The notes: generated by a model from the sequence alone, not told the origin. A stretch of 64,000 nucleotides of DNA from Kosakonia arachidis (GCF_900116535.1 NZ_FPAU01000001.1:434001-498000); one strand, 5' to 3'. Counted from the first letter of the stretch, positions 34,637 to 44,176 are shown. Program-made: numbers and translations.

Positions 34637-34816
34637 ATGTCAACCAAAGACAACCAAAAAGAAAGGCTCGTTGTACAACTCCGTCTGGATGCTGATCTGT
34701 CCGAAAGATTGGCTATCGCAATGAAAGAAGACGGCGATGATAATAAAGCCGGGTGGATTAAGCGGCTGTTGCGCAGGGAGTTGGATCGGCGTGGTATTGA
34801 ATTAAGTACCCTGTAA
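34637..34816 (+). CDS. Ribbon-helix-helix protein 2 (59 aa)
   Basis: MSTKDNQKERLVVQLRLDAD, then LSERLAIAMKEDGDDNKAGW and IKRLLRRELDRRGIELSTL. Same length and pattern as the gene 108 bp upstream, so a tandem duplication that has diverged. AGGA and GAG sequences precede the ATG. Copy C of the ~75-bp repeat begins three bases after its stop. Confidence 0.75.
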   Translation: MSTKDNQKERLVVQLRLDADLSERLAIAMKEDGDDNKAGWIKRLLRRELDRRGIELSTL

Positions 34817-34818
34817 AT

Positions 34819-34857
34819 TGTATTAGCTCAGACTTGAACTGAGTGTTGACTCGAACA
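34819..34857 (+). repeat. Dispersed repeat, partial copy C
   Basis: Matches the first ~20 bases of copies A, B and D (TGTATTAGCTCAGACTTGA), then diverges and runs into a stub of an IS3-family orfA. It begins three bases after the stop of the second RHH gene. Confidence 0.6.
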
Positions 34858-34896
34858 GAATGCAATCTGCTCTTCGGTATAATGGGTCTTTTTCAT
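34858..34896 (-). pseudogene. IS3-family OrfA, N-terminal stub
   Basis: The minus strand reads MKKTHYTEEQIAF, the conserved start of OrfA in IS407-type IS3 elements, then is cut and joined to repeat copy C. With the OrfB fragment at 31765-31866 it shows that an IS3-family element was once active in this island. Confidence 0.8.
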
Positions 34897-35233
34897 GGCG
34901 ATGTGCCTCCCGGTGAGATGGAAGAAAGTCCGAATACTTCAGTTTTGACTGTCCCTGTTTTCAGGGAGGAGATCAGGGGACTAAAGGTCTGCTACGAGCG
35001 AAGAGCGGACATAAAGTTGGAACTTAAAGCTAGACGCCCCGGTTTTTTTCGTTGTTTGCGGCGCTTCGGTAAACCACCCGTAAACTCGCATCCGACCGCA
35101 GGGCAATTAGGGCATATCAACGCTAACAGATATACTCACCCCCATCAATAAAAATGCTGAATGCAATTAATTCATTGAAGTCTATGCTTGTGCATATAAA
35201 CTGTCTTCACAGGCTTTAATACGGAGATGAGCA
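34897..35233. other. Intergenic stretch upstream of the AbiTii gene
   Basis: No supported ORF. It probably includes the left flank of the lost IS3 element and, near 35170-35220, the AT-rich promoter of the AbiTii-domain gene. Confidence 0.45.
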
Positions 35234-36154
35234 ATGTCCCTGTTACACCAGATCCAAGAATCTGTGGTGCAAGATGGCTCCAGCTTGGGTCCTATACTGC
35301 TTAAACTCCGACTCCTAGCAGCAAGATTAGGAAGTAACGATTTAGAAGAGTGGGTAAAGCATGAATCAGAAGGCTATCCGCCGGATGCCGTGCTTCCCGA
35401 ATACAGAATTGTAGGCGTAACGTATAGGGGCACATTTTTCGGCCCCTTTGGTTCAGGGATAAAAAATGCACCCATCCCTCCAATATTAATAAAAAAATAT
35501 GCGGATGATAGTTGGAATAGCTTTTCCGTCAGGGAAAGCATTGCTGCCGTTGGCGAACTAGTTAAAGGTAGCGCAAACGGTGGGACTCTTGAGATTAACG
35601 CATCAAATCTAATTCTTGCTTTACAAGGAAATATTTATAATGGCTATGCATGCAATGATATCACTGGCAGTATTTCATCCGTGTCATTATCAGAAATTTC
35701 ACAAGCCGTTCGTAATAGAGTTCTTGAATTAACAATTGAGCTTGAAAAGTCAATTCCCGCGGCAGCGCACATCACTTTTGGTACTCAGAACATGGATAAA
35801 AATAATGCGTCAAAAGCACAGCAAATAACACAACAAATAATTTATGGGAATGTTGGTAATGCTATATCCGGTGGCAGTGAATCAACTATTAACGTAAATA
35901 TCCAATCACATAATAAAGAATCGGTCATAAACTACCTGAAAAAATCCGGCATTCCTGAACAGGATGCCAGTGAGTTCGCACGGATTGTAGCGTCTGAAGC
36001 ACCATCAAGTTCTGAAGAACCTTTTGGAAAAGGCGCAAAAAATTGGATTGCATCAAATATAAGAAAAGCTGCCGATGGAACCTGGAAGGTCGGAATGGCA
36101 GTTGCAACTAAAGTTCTCACTGAAGCTGCACTGAAATACTACGGCTTGGAGTAA
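35234..36154 (+). CDS. AbiTii-domain protein, putative phage-defence factor
   Basis: 306 aa. The N-terminus (LLHQIQESVVQDGSSLGPIL, then LKLRLLAARLGSNDLEEWVK and HESEGYP) matches the AbiTii domain, named for abortive infection and often found as a single gene or fused to other modules. The middle is rich in Asn/Ser/Gln (residues 185-235); the C-terminus has a helical segment WKVGMAVATKVLTEAAL. GGAGATGAGCA precedes the ATG. Lower GC than the backbone, and lying between repeat copies C and D, it is probably acquired. Mechanism unknown. Confidence 0.8.
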   Translation: MSLLHQIQESVVQDGSSLGPILLKLRLLAARLGSNDLEEWVKHESEGYPPDAVLPEYRIVGVTYRGTFFGPFGSGIKNAPIPPILIKKYADDSWNSFSVRESIAAVGELVKGSANGGTLEINASNLILALQGNIYNGYACNDITGSISSVSLSEISQAVRNRVLELTIELEKSIPAAAHITFGTQNMDKNNASKAQQITQQIIYGNVGNAISGGSESTINVNIQSHNKESVINYLKKSGIPEQDASEFARIVASEAPSSSEEPFGKGAKNWIASNIRKAADGTWKVGMAVATKVLTEAALKYYGLE

Positions 36155-36247
36155 ATCATGGGCCTCATTCCGTGGCCCTAACGAAGATAATAGTGTTCCC
36201 TCGTAGTGAAAAGTGAAACATTGGCAACAGCCAGTAAAAGTCCGCCT

Positions 36248-36322
36248 CTGGCACAGAGCTGCCTGTCAGATTCGGTTAAGCTCTGTGCTATGACAATGCC
36301 AGCTCAAGTCTGAGCTAATACA
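36248..36322 (-). repeat. Dispersed ~75-bp repeat, copy D
   Basis: Reverse-complement copy with the same hairpin arms (GCACAGAG / CTCTGTGC) and terminal TGTATTAGCTCAGACTTGA. Read on the minus strand, it starts two bases after the stop of mtnD. With copy C it brackets the AbiTii gene as inverted repeats. Confidence 0.85.
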
Positions 36323-36324
36323 AG

Positions 36325-36867
36325 TTAATCCAACTTCGGATATCCTGCCGCTATATCACTCCCGGTAAACTGCGCGATCCAGCCTTCGGGATTATCGAAA
36401 ATCCGGATCGCCGTAAAGTTCGGCTCCGATCCCATATCAAACCAGTGCGGGGTGCCGGCGGGTACGGAAATCAGGTCGTTCTTCTCGCACAGCACCTGGT
36501 AGATCTCGCTGCCGATGTGCAGACAGAACAGGCCCGCGCCTTCAACGAAGAAGCGGACTTCATCTTCACCGTGGGTGTGTTCGTTGAGGAATTTGGCGCG
36601 CATCGCCTCTTTTTGCGGGTTGTCGGCGCGCAGGCTGATCACATCCCAACTCTGATAGCCTTTTTCGGCCACCAGTTGGTCGATGGCGTGCTGGTAAGCG
36701 GTGATCACCGTGTCTGGCGTCGGGTTCGCGCCCAGATTGCGGTCGGCCTGCCAGCGCTCAAAACGCACACCTTTCGCGTTTAGCTGCTGCTGAATTTCAC
36801 TGGCCTCTGTGCTGTGCCACACCGGCGTGCTGGCATCTTTGTCTGTATAAATCGTCAGTGCGCTCAT
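36325..36867 (-). CDS. mtnD: Acireductone dioxygenase
   Basis: 180 aa. Cupin with the metal-binding [14 protein letters not shown] (two His, Glu) and PAGTPHWFD (third His). It oxidises acireductone to the 2-oxo acid of methionine (Fe form) in the methylthioadenosine salvage pathway. Its start overlaps mtnC by four bases. Confidence 0.95.
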   Translation of the reverse strand: MSALTIYTDKDASTPVWHSTEASEIQQQLNAKGVRFERWQADRNLGANPTPDTVITAYQHAIDQLVAEKGYQSWDVISLRADNPQKEAMRAKFLNEHTHGEDEVRFFVEGAGLFCLHIGSEIYQVLCEKNDLISVPAGTPHWFDMGSEPNFTAIRIFDNPEGWIAQFTGSDIAAGYPKLD

Positions 36868-37553
36868 GAAGGGATCTGCTCCGGCTTAATGTTGCTGAAA
36901 GAGTGAACCTGGTGATGATGGCTGGCTGCGTCATCATCGCCGCGAATCAGTTGTGTGGTGCGAAAACCTGCTGCTTCGGCGGCGTCCAGCTCCTGATGAA
37001 TATCGGAGAGGAACAGAATGGAAGCGGGTGGTAGCCCGATCTGCGTCGCAATATTGCGGTACGACTGCACGTCCCGTTTCGCGCCGACCAGCGTGTCGAA
37101 ATACCCGCTGAACAGAGAAGTAATATCACCTTCGTCGCTATAGCCAAATAACAGTTTTTGCGCTGCCACTGAGCCAGAGGAATATACATACAGATCAATG
37201 CCCTGCGCTTTCCATTTTTCCAGAGCAGGCAGTACGTCCGGGTAGAGATGGCCTTTGAAATCAGCATTTACATAGCCGTCGCGCCAGATGATCCCCTGCA
37301 ATGCCTTCAGCGCCGTCGATTTGCGATCTTCATCCATAAAAGCAAACAGCACCTCAATCAGTTCGGCAGTGCTTGCCCCCGGCTGCGCCACTTCTTCACG
37401 CAGATTATTGAGTATGGTGCTGACCGGCTCTTTGTACTGCTCTGCCGTGACAAACGCCGCCAGGCGTTCGCGGGCGTAAGGGAACAGGACGTTGTGCACA
37501 AAGCGGATGTCACTGGTGGTGCCTTCAATATCGGTAACGATGGCGCGGATCAT
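36864..37553 (-). CDS. mtnC: Enolase-phosphatase E1
   Basis: 229 aa HAD phosphatase. [20 protein letters not shown] carries the modified DxE motif of this family. It converts 2,3-diketo-5-methylthiopentyl-1-phosphate to acireductone. The ATG at 37553 has GGAG before it and overlaps the mtnB stop as ATGA, so the three genes mtnB-mtnC-mtnD are coupled. Confidence 0.95.
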   Translation of the reverse strand: MIRAIVTDIEGTTSDIRFVHNVLFPYARERLAAFVTAEQYKEPVSTILNNLREEVAQPGASTAELIEVLFAFMDEDRKSTALKALQGIIWRDGYVNADFKGHLYPDVLPALEKWKAQGIDLYVYSSGSVAAQKLLFGYSDEGDITSLFSGYFDTLVGAKRDVQSYRNIATQIGLPPASILFLSDIHQELDAAEAAGFRTTQLIRGDDDAASHHHQVHSFSNIKPEQIPS

Positions 37554-38164
37554 GGTTTCTCCAGCAGGCGACGCTGCATTTCGCATTCAAATAAAAATTC
37601 CAGTCCTTCCAGATGGCGACGAGCTTCGGCGACATCGCGCCCCCAGCAGGTTAGCCCGTGGCCGCGCAGCAGAAAACCATAGCGCAGTGAGTTCGTCTGC
37701 GCGTAGTCGGCAATGCGTGCGGCCAGCGCGTCGATGTCCTGATCGTTATCGAAAATCGCTACCGGCACAGTGTCGAGGTGCGTGGTTTGGCCGCTGAGGG
37801 ATTTTTGCATTTCAAAGCCGTTCAGCAGCAGGGCAGGGGATTTCTCCACCCGCGAGAGCACCGTGGCGTTCACTGTGTGTACATGCAACACGGCGTTAGC
37901 TTGCGGGTAGAGACGATAAATCAAAGTGTGCAGGCCGGTTTCCGCTGAGGGTTTGCGACCGGAGGGCGCGTGGTTGTCAGCAATGGAGACCTGCAAAAAA
38001 TCCGCTGTCGTCAGGCTGCCTTTGTCTTTGCCAGATTCACTCAGCCAGCACCAGTCGGCATCCTGGCGAACGGACATATTACCGCCGGTGGCGGGTGCCC
38101 AGCCTTTTGCACCGATCCAGTGGCAAGCGGCGACGAGTTGTTCGAGTTGCAGGTTGTCTGTCAT
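37550..38164 (-). CDS. mtnB: Methylthioribulose-1-phosphate dehydratase
   Basis: 204 aa class II aldolase-like zinc enzyme. TGGNMSVRQ, the zinc-binding HVHTVN and the C-terminal RGHGLTCWG are visible. It dehydrates methylthioribulose-1-phosphate, the step before mtnC. First gene of the operon, divergent from mtnE with MetJ boxes between. The kinase (mtnK) and isomerase (mtnA) genes are not in the window. Confidence 0.95.
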   Translation of the reverse strand: MTDNLQLEQLVAACHWIGAKGWAPATGGNMSVRQDADWCWLSESGKDKGSLTTADFLQVSIADNHAPSGRKPSAETGLHTLIYRLYPQANAVLHVHTVNATVLSRVEKSPALLLNGFEMQKSLSGQTTHLDTVPVAIFDNDQDIDALAARIADYAQTNSLRYGFLLRGHGLTCWGRDVAEARRHLEGLEFLFECEMQRRLLEKP

Positions 38165-38197
38165 AACCCTTCCTTATAAGGAATATTGTTATCGTAT

Positions 38198-38213
38198 AGA
38201 CGTCTAAGCGTCT
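38198..38213. promoter_or_regulatory. Tandem MetJ boxes
   Basis: AGACGTCT (perfect consensus) followed at once by AAGCGTCT in the mtnB/mtnE gap. MetJ binds tandem 8-bp boxes, so both the mtnBCD operon and mtnE are expected to be repressed when S-adenosylmethionine is high. Confidence 0.85.
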
Positions 38214-38280
38214 TGATTGCCAAATACTAACATCGTGTTATAGTGGCAGCAACACGCGTATTACAAGCAGGCACATAACG

Positions 38281-39441
38281 ATGAGCAATAACGCATTGAT
38301 TCCGCAAAGTAAACTCCCCGCCTTAGGCACCACTATCTTCACGCAAATGAGCGCGCTGGCGCAGCAGCACAACGCCATTAATTTGTCGCAGGGCTTCCCG
38401 GATTTCGATGGCCCGCGCTATTTGCAGGAGCGTCTGGCGTTTCATGTGGCGCAGGGGGCGAATCAGTATGCGCCAATGACCGGTGTGCAGGCGCTGCGCG
38501 AAGCCATTGCCGATAAAACGGCGGAACTGTACGGCCATAAACCGGATGTGAACACGGATATTACCGTGACCGCCGGGGCGACAGAAGCGCTGTACGCGGC
38601 GATCACTGCGCTGGTGCGTCAGGGCGATGAAGTGATCTGTTTTGATCCGAGCTATGACAGTTACGCGCCTGCGGTGGAGCTATCTGGTGGTGTGCTGAAA
38701 CGCATTGCCTTGCAGCCGCCGCACTTTCGTGTCGACTGGCAGCAGTTTGTCGCGCAACTTAGCGATCGTACGCGGCTGGTGATTCTGAATACGCCGCACA
38801 ACCCGTCGGCAACGGTGTGGCGCAAAGCGGATTTTGCCGCCCTGTGGCAGGCGATTGCCGATCGTGAAATCTATGTGCTGAGCGATGAAGTGTACGAGCA
38901 CATCTGTTTTGCCGAACAGGGGCATGCCAGCGTGCTGGCACATCCGCAACTGCGTGAGCGCGCGGTGGCGGTATCGTCGTTCGGTAAGACCTACCATATG
39001 ACTGGCTGGAAAGTGGGTTACTGTGTCGCGCCTGCCGCCATCAGCGCCGAGCTGCGTAAGGTGCATCAATATCTGACTTTCTCGGTCAACACCCCGGCGC
39101 AATTGGCGCTGGCGGATATGCTGCGCGCCGAGCCGGAACATTATCGCCAGTTGCCGGAATTTTACCGCGCGCGTCGTGATGTGCTGGTGAATGCGCTCAG
39201 CAACAGCAAGCTGGAGATTTTACCGTGTGAGGGCACTTACTTCCTGCTGGCGGATTACAGCGCGGTTTCTGATCTGGATGACGTAAGTTTCTGCCAATGG
39301 CTGACCAAAGAAGTGGGCGTGGCAGCGATCCCGCTGTCGGTGTTCTGCGCCGATCCCTTCCCGCATAAGCTGATTCGCCTGTGCTTCGCAAAACAGGAAT
39401 CGACGCTGCTGGCAGCGGCAGAGCGCCTGTGTAAGCTGTAA
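38281..39441 (+). CDS. mtnE: Methionine aminotransferase (YbdL-type)
   Basis: 386 aa class I/II PLP aminotransferase. NLSQGFPDFDGP at the start, NTPHNPSATVW, LSDEVYEHICF and the PLP lysine region SSFGKTYHMTGWKVGY. It converts the 2-oxo acid from the salvage pathway back to methionine, using glutamine or another amino donor. Divergent from mtnBCD, under MetJ control. ybdL is the E. coli name. Confidence 0.92.
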   Translation: MSNNALIPQSKLPALGTTIFTQMSALAQQHNAINLSQGFPDFDGPRYLQERLAFHVAQGANQYAPMTGVQALREAIADKTAELYGHKPDVNTDITVTAGATEALYAAITALVRQGDEVICFDPSYDSYAPAVELSGGVLKRIALQPPHFRVDWQQFVAQLSDRTRLVILNTPHNPSATVWRKADFAALWQAIADREIYVLSDEVYEHICFAEQGHASVLAHPQLRERAVAVSSFGKTYHMTGWKVGYCVAPAAISAELRKVHQYLTFSVNTPAQLALADMLRAEPEHYRQLPEFYRARRDVLVNALSNSKLEILPCEGTYFLLADYSAVSDLDDVSFCQWLTKEVGVAAIPLSVFCADPFPHKLIRLCFAKQESTLLAAAERLCKL

Positions 39442-39471
39442 TACACTCCGGCGGCGCGGTCTGCGTCGCCG

Positions 39472-40218
39472 TTATTTATCGCCCATAATGGTTTTCAGTT
39501 TTTCCGCGTCCGGCAAGCCGACTTCCTGCTGCAACACGTTATCTTCGTTCATATAGTAAATCGCTGGCGTGGCGTTCGCGCCGAGATCGTCCATGAGCTT
39601 CTGGTTGATATTGAGCTTTTTCATCATTTCCGGCGGCACGGATTTCGGTAGCGTCAGCGCCATCTTGCCGTTGGACTGCTCATAATCGTGCCAGCTTTTC
39701 GCCGGATCTTTCGCGCTCATGATGGCTGCAGCCGCCGCCGGGCTTTCCGGTTTGATCACGCCAACCAGTAAGGTGCGCAACTGCACTTTGCCGGATTCCA
39801 CCCACGGTCGCGCCTGCTGCCAGAACTGTTTGCAGTACGGGCAGTAGGGATCGGCGAAAATATACACCACACGCGGCGCTTCTTTTTTGCCATCGAGGAT
39901 CCAGTCGGCTTTTTCCATCTGCTGCCACAGCGCGCGGCCCGCCGGGGCGTAGATCTCCTTGGTGATTAACTTCTCACTGAGGTTGGTACCCGCCTCATCG
40001 TACATATAGCCAGAGATGGCGTGCTTCCCATCCGGCGTGACGTAAATGGTGACGCCCATCTCCTGGTATTTACCGAGATAGCCCTTCATACCGCCTGGCG
40101 CATCAAAGGATTTGATGATGGTGATTCCTTGTTTTTGTATGGCCTTTACCGGAGCGGGTAGCTCCTCGGCATGCAGTGTCAGGGGTAGCAAAGCCAGCAT
40201 TAACAGGCGCTTAAGCAT
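39472..40218 (-). CDS. dsbG: Periplasmic disulfide isomerase/chaperone DsbG
   Basis: 248 aa, the E. coli length. Signal peptide [18 protein letters not shown]-terminal dimerisation domain, and a thioredoxin fold with the CPYC active site ([13 protein letters not shown]). It protects single cysteines of periplasmic proteins from oxidation, kept reduced by DsbD. Divergent from ahpC; in E. coli both are OxyR-regulated, and the gap has CGAT/GATAG elements 10 bp apart near 40270-40300 that could be an OxyR site. Confidence 0.95.
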   Translation of the reverse strand: MLKRLLMLALLPLTLHAEELPAPVKAIQKQGITIIKSFDAPGGMKGYLGKYQEMGVTIYVTPDGKHAISGYMYDEAGTNLSEKLITKEIYAPAGRALWQQMEKADWILDGKKEAPRVVYIFADPYCPYCKQFWQQARPWVESGKVQLRTLLVGVIKPESPAAAAAIMSAKDPAKSWHDYEQSNGKMALTLPKSVPPEMMKKLNINQKLMDDLGANATPAIYYMNEDNVLQQEVGLPDAEKLKTIMGDK

Positions 40219-40583
40219 AAAAATCCTTACTAATTAAATGGTTAATATTCGACTTAGGGGAAACCTATCACAATCATCGGCAGGATCGCGAAATGAAACG
40301 TTGTCGTCAGCCGCCAGCAGTGTTCTAATCGAATGGCTTGATGGCCTTTAGGTTATGAGCGCAACGCATAGCCAGCTTGCTGGCGCTGAAGCACCCACGG
40401 GTATTTCAGGTATCGAGGCCACCCGTCGCGGTGGCCTTTTTACTTTCGGCAGATCAGTCGTTCACATGGTTGCTCGTTAAGGTCTGTTAGCTAACGCTTA
40501 TTGATTTGATAAAGCAAACACATTGGCCCTATCAAACAAAGTTCGTTAACTTACACCCCAACGAAAACACGGAGGAAGTATAG
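40219..40583. other. dsbG-ahpC intergenic region with possible small RNA
   Basis: 365 bp. Near 40365-40386 there is a GCCAGC / GCTGGC hairpin, and at 40417-40441 a strong terminator on the plus strand. Together they could form the 3' part of a ~100-nt small RNA. The ahpC promoter lies after it. Confidence 0.45.
40417..40441 (+). terminator. Rho-independent terminator upstream of ahpC
   Basis: GGCCACC-CGTCGC-GGTGGCC followed by TTTTT. It lies ~140 bp before ahpC and does not follow a protein gene on the plus strand, hence the small-RNA suggestion. Confidence 0.8.
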
Positions 40584-41147
40584 ATGTCCTTAATTAACAC
40601 CAAGATCAAACCTTTCAAAAACCAGGCGTTCAAAAACGGTGAGTTCATTGAAGTAACCGAGAAAAATACTGAAGGCCGCTGGAGCGTCTTCTTCTTCTAC
40701 CCGGCTGACTTCACTTTCGTATGCCCGACTGAACTGGGTGACGTGGCTGACCACTACGAAGAGCTGCAGAAACTGGGCGTAGACGTTTACTCTGTTTCTA
40801 CCGATACCCACTTTACCCACAAAGCGTGGCACAGCAGCTCTGAAACTATCGCGAAAATCAAATACGCGATGATCGGCGACCCGACTGGCGCCCTGACCCG
40901 TAACTTCGAAAACATGCGTGAAAACGAAGGCCTGGCTGACCGTGCCACTTTCGTTGTTGACCCGCAGGGCATCATCCAGGCCATCGAAGTAACCGCTGAA
41001 GGCATCGGCCGTGACGCGTCTGATCTGCTGCGTAAAATCAAAGCAGCTCAGTATGTTGCTTCTCACCCAGGTGAAGTTTGCCCGGCGAAATGGAAAGAGG
41101 GCGAAGCGACTCTGGCTCCTTCCTTAGACCTGGTCGGCAAGATCTAA
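40584..41147 (+). CDS. ahpC: Alkyl hydroperoxide reductase subunit C (peroxiredoxin)
   Basis: 187 aa. FVCPTE holds the peroxidatic Cys (about residue 47) and GEVCPAKW the resolving Cys (about 166). It reduces hydrogen peroxide and organic peroxides, recycled by AhpF. GGAGGAAGTATAG precedes the ATG. ahpF follows after 244 bp. Confidence 0.97.
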   Translation: MSLINTKIKPFKNQAFKNGEFIEVTEKNTEGRWSVFFFYPADFTFVCPTELGDVADHYEELQKLGVDVYSVSTDTHFTHKAWHSSSETIAKIKYAMIGDPTGALTRNFENMRENEGLADRATFVVDPQGIIQAIEVTAEGIGRDASDLLRKIKAAQYVASHPGEVCPAKWKEGEATLAPSLDLVGKI

Positions 41148-41281
41148 ATTTCTCGGCGTCTTTCACGTCATAGCGGTGTTGGCGTCACCTGCTCACCCCG
41201 GTCACTTACTGGTGTAAGCTCCCGGGGACTCTCAGGCTAGCCGCCTTGCTCTGACGCGAAATACTGGGAAGATTATTCCGC

Positions 41282-41310
41282 AAACGGGTGCTTTTGGGTG
41301 CCCGTTTTAT
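41282..41310 (+). terminator. Terminator/attenuator between ahpC and ahpF
   Basis: AAACGGG / CCCGTTT hairpin with a 12-nt loop and trailing TTTTATT. It probably lowers ahpF expression relative to ahpC, which is needed in excess. Confidence 0.6.
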
Positions 41311-41391
41311 TCAGCACCATGATGCAAGTTGCATTGATGCAGCCATGAACAACGCGGCTTGCATGATGATGTTTTAAGCGAGGGACCAAAA

Positions 41392-42957
41392 ATGCTCGAC
41401 GCCACAATGAAAACCCAGCTCAAGGCCTACCTTGAGAAACTGACTAAACCTGTTGAGTTGATTGCTACGCTGGATGACAGCGCGAAATCGGCAGAAATCA
41501 AAGCCCTGCTGGGCGAAATCGCTGAACTGTCTGACAAAGTTTCTTTTAAAGAAGACAACAGCCTGGCGGTGCGTAAACCGTCATTTCTGATCACCAACCC
41601 AGGCTCAACCAGCGGCCCGCGTTTTGCCGGGTCACCGCTGGGCCACGAATTTACCTCACTGGTGCTGGCGCTGCTGTGGACCGGTGGGCATCCGTCGAAA
41701 GAGGCACAGGCGCTGCTGGAGCAGATCCGCGATCTCGACGGTGATTTTGAATTTGAAACCTATTATTCGCTCTCCTGTCATAACTGCCCGGATGTGGTGC
41801 AGGCGCTGAACTTGATGGCCGTGCTGAACCCGCGCATCAAACATACGGCAATTGACGGCGGTACGTTCCAGAACGAAATCACCGATCGCAACGTGATGGG
41901 CGTTCCGGCGGTGTTCGTGAATGGTAAAGAGTTCGGTCAGGGCCGTATGACGCTGACGGAAATTGTCGCCAAGATCGATACCGGCGCGGAAAAAAGAGCA
42001 GCGGAAGAGCTGAACAAACGCGACGCTTACGATGTATTGATCGTCGGTTCTGGCCCGGCGGGCGCGGCTGCGGCAGTCTATTCTGCGCGTAAAGGCATTC
42101 GTACCGGTCTGATGGGGGAACGTTTCGGTGGCCAGGTGCTGGATACCGTGGATATCGAAAACTACATCTCGGTACCGAAAACCGAAGGCCAGAAACTGGC
42201 GGGCGCACTGAAAGCGCACGTAGCGGATTATGACGTGGATGTGATTGACAGCCAGAGCGCCAAAAAACTGACCCCTGCGGCAGTTGAAGGCGGCCTGCAT
42301 AAGATTGAAACCGTTTCCGGTGCGGTGCTGAAAGCCCGCAGCATCATCATTGCCACCGGCGCGAAATGGCGCAACATGAACGTTCCGGGTGAAGATCAGT
42401 ATCGTACTAAAGGTGTGACCTACTGCCCGCACTGCGATGGCCCGTTGTTTAAAGGCAAACGTGTGGCGGTGATCGGCGGCGGTAACTCTGGTGTGGAAGC
42501 GGCTATCGACCTGGCGGGGATTGTTGAGCACGTGACGCTGCTGGAATTTGCCCCGGAGATGAAAGCCGACCAGGTATTGCAAGATAAAGTGCGCAGCCTG
42601 AAAAACGTCGACATCATTCTGAACGCGCAGACCACCGAAGTGAAAGGCGACGGCAGTAAAGTGACCGGTCTTGAGTATCGTGATCGCATCAGCGGCGACG
42701 TACATCAGGTCGCGCTGGCCGGGATTTTTGTGCAGATTGGTTTGCTGCCGAATACGACCTGGCTGGAAGGCGCGATTGAGCGCAACCGTATGGGTGAAAT
42801 CATTATCGACGCCAAATGCGAAACCAGCGTGAAAGGTGTGTTTGCGGCAGGCGACTGCACAACGGTGCCGTACAAACAGATTATCATTGCGACCGGTGAA
42901 GGTGCCAAAGCGTCACTGAGTTCGTTTGATTACCTGATTCGCACTAAGTCTGCATAA
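41392..42957 (+). CDS. ahpF: Alkyl hydroperoxide reductase subunit F
   Basis: About 521 aa. N-terminal double thioredoxin domain with the SCHNCPDVV redox pair, FAD-binding [18 protein letters not shown] near residue 215, CxxC YCPHCDG near 345 and NADH-binding [16 protein letters not shown]. Transfers electrons from NADH to AhpC. The ATG at 41392 ([10 protein letters not shown]) follows AGGGACCAAAA. Confidence 0.97.
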   Translation: MLDATMKTQLKAYLEKLTKPVELIATLDDSAKSAEIKALLGEIAELSDKVSFKEDNSLAVRKPSFLITNPGSTSGPRFAGSPLGHEFTSLVLALLWTGGHPSKEAQALLEQIRDLDGDFEFETYYSLSCHNCPDVVQALNLMAVLNPRIKHTAIDGGTFQNEITDRNVMGVPAVFVNGKEFGQGRMTLTEIVAKIDTGAEKRAAEELNKRDAYDVLIVGSGPAGAAAAVYSARKGIRTGLMGERFGGQVLDTVDIENYISVPKTEGQKLAGALKAHVADYDVDVIDSQSAKKLTPAAVEGGLHKIETVSGAVLKARSIIIATGAKWRNMNVPGEDQYRTKGVTYCPHCDGPLFKGKRVAVIGGGNSGVEAAIDLAGIVEHVTLLEFAPEMKADQVLQDKVRSLKNVDIILNAQTTEVKGDGSKVTGLEYRDRISGDVHQVALAGIFVQIGLLPNTTWLEGAIERNRMGEIIIDAKCETSVKGVFAAGDCTTVPYKQIIIATGEGAKASLSSFDYLIRTKSA

Positions 42958-42991
42958 GCAAAATAAGAAAGTAAGCAAAACCTGCAAATGA

Positions 42992-43022
42992 AAGAAGCTA
43001 CCTTCGGGTAGCTTCTTTTTTT
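42992..43022 (+). terminator. ahpF terminator
   Basis: AGAAGCTACC-TTCG-GGTAGCTTCT with a UUCG tetraloop and a T run. Confidence 0.9.
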
Positions 43023-43127
43023 CGCCGGAAGACGGTTCGTGCCTGAGCCTGCCTGGCTGTTTGCTTACCGGGCCTGCAAAATAGGCAGGCCGCAGAAGGC
43101 CAGCACTTCCTGCCGATCAAGCAATCT

Positions 43128-43556
43128 TTACCGTACCACCAGCACCGGAATATGCGCGTGGCGTACGATGTTGGCGGCATTGGAGCCGAGCAGGTGAGTG
43201 GTAATGGACGGATTGCGCGAGGCGATAACCACCATATCCGCGAGCAACTCCTCGGCCAGCTCATTGACCACATCGCGCACGTTACCAAAACGCACATGGG
43301 TGCGGACGCGTGACGACTCAATGGAAAAGTGGGTCTTCATGGTGTCGAGGCGGTTTTGCGCTTCCTGCTGCAAATGCTCTTCAAAACGGCGCAAATCGGC
43401 AGCAAAACGGTGAAGGCTCATGCTGGCGGAAGAGGGTAATACATGCAGAAGATGAATAACGCCCTCGCGCTGGGCGAGGAACTCAGCGTGGCGTACCGCT
43501 TTGTCGCTTAGCTCCATTTCGAAAACATCAACGGGCATAATAATGGTCTGATACAT
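43128..43556 (-). CDS. uspG: Universal stress protein G
   Basis: 142 aa. UspA fold: [20 protein letters not shown], then the nucleotide-binding G-(2)-G-(9)-G(S) region [21 protein letters not shown] at the end. The ATG at 43556 follows GGGAGAAGCGTTT. Same neighbours as in E. coli (ahpF, rnk). Confidence 0.95.
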   Translation of the reverse strand: MYQTIIMPVDVFEMELSDKAVRHAEFLAQREGVIHLLHVLPSSASMSLHRFAADLRRFEEHLQQEAQNRLDTMKTHFSIESSRVRTHVRFGNVRDVVNELAEELLADMVVIASRNPSITTHLLGSNAANIVRHAHIPVLVVR

Positions 43557-43702
43557 AAACGCTTCTCCCTGTGGGTTATGTTGTGCTGATTGAAGCATAA
43601 ATGGCGTGAATTTTTTGCTGCGTATATGGCAAATATGAGGAATATGATGGCAAGAACGGAAAGAGGATGCGGGCGCATCCTCTGCGGAAAAAGCAGCGGG
43701 AA

Positions 43703-44113
43703 TTAAAGCCGGAAATCGCCTGACGCTTCGGGCTGATAAAGCAGCTCAAGCACTTCAAGATCGGTGGTGGTGCCACCTGGCAACTGCCAGTGAATGCTGT
43801 CACCCACCCGTAAACCGAGCAGCGCAGCGCCAACCGGAGCCAGCACGGAAAGCTGTGTGGCGCTGTCGGTCATCTGCGCCGGATACACCAGCGTGCGCAC
43901 TCTCTCTTCACCACTTTTCAGCTCGCGGAATCTCACCGTGCTGTTCATTGTTACCACGTTGGTCGGCATCGCTTCCGGCGCACACATCTGAGCGCGATCC
44001 AGCTCATCATTCAACGCATCAGCGACCGGCAGGCTGGCATAATCAGGTTGCTCCAACAACCGGTCAAGACGCTCGGCGTCTAGCTCATTAATCATAATGG
44101 CAGGTCTGGACAT
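43703..44113 (-). CDS. rnk: Regulator of nucleoside diphosphate kinase Rnk
   Basis: 136 aa. N-terminal short coiled coil ([15 protein letters not shown]) and C-terminal GreA/GreB-like FKBP domain ([20 protein letters not shown], then [13 protein letters not shown]). It interacts with RNA polymerase. Follows rna, with a terminator between. Confidence 0.95.
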   Translation of the reverse strand: MSRPAIMINELDAERLDRLLEQPDYASLPVADALNDELDRAQMCAPEAMPTNVVTMNSTVRFRELKSGEERVRTLVYPAQMTDSATQLSVLAPVGAALLGLRVGDSIHWQLPGGTTTDLEVLELLYQPEASGDFRL

Positions 44114-44144
44114 CAGTTACTCCATGTCGTTTGATTGATCCAAA

Positions 44145-44176
44145 GAAAAACCCTCGCCGACGGGCAGCGAGGGTTT
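44145..44176 (-). terminator. rna terminator
   Basis: Minus-strand hairpin AAACCCTCGC / GCGAGGGTTT ending in a T run, between rna and rnk. Confidence 0.8.

Noticed and set aside
41656-42705. 349-codon frame antisense to ahpF
   Set aside because: A long shadow of a GC-rich, codon-biased gene; His/Arg/Gln-rich with no homology.
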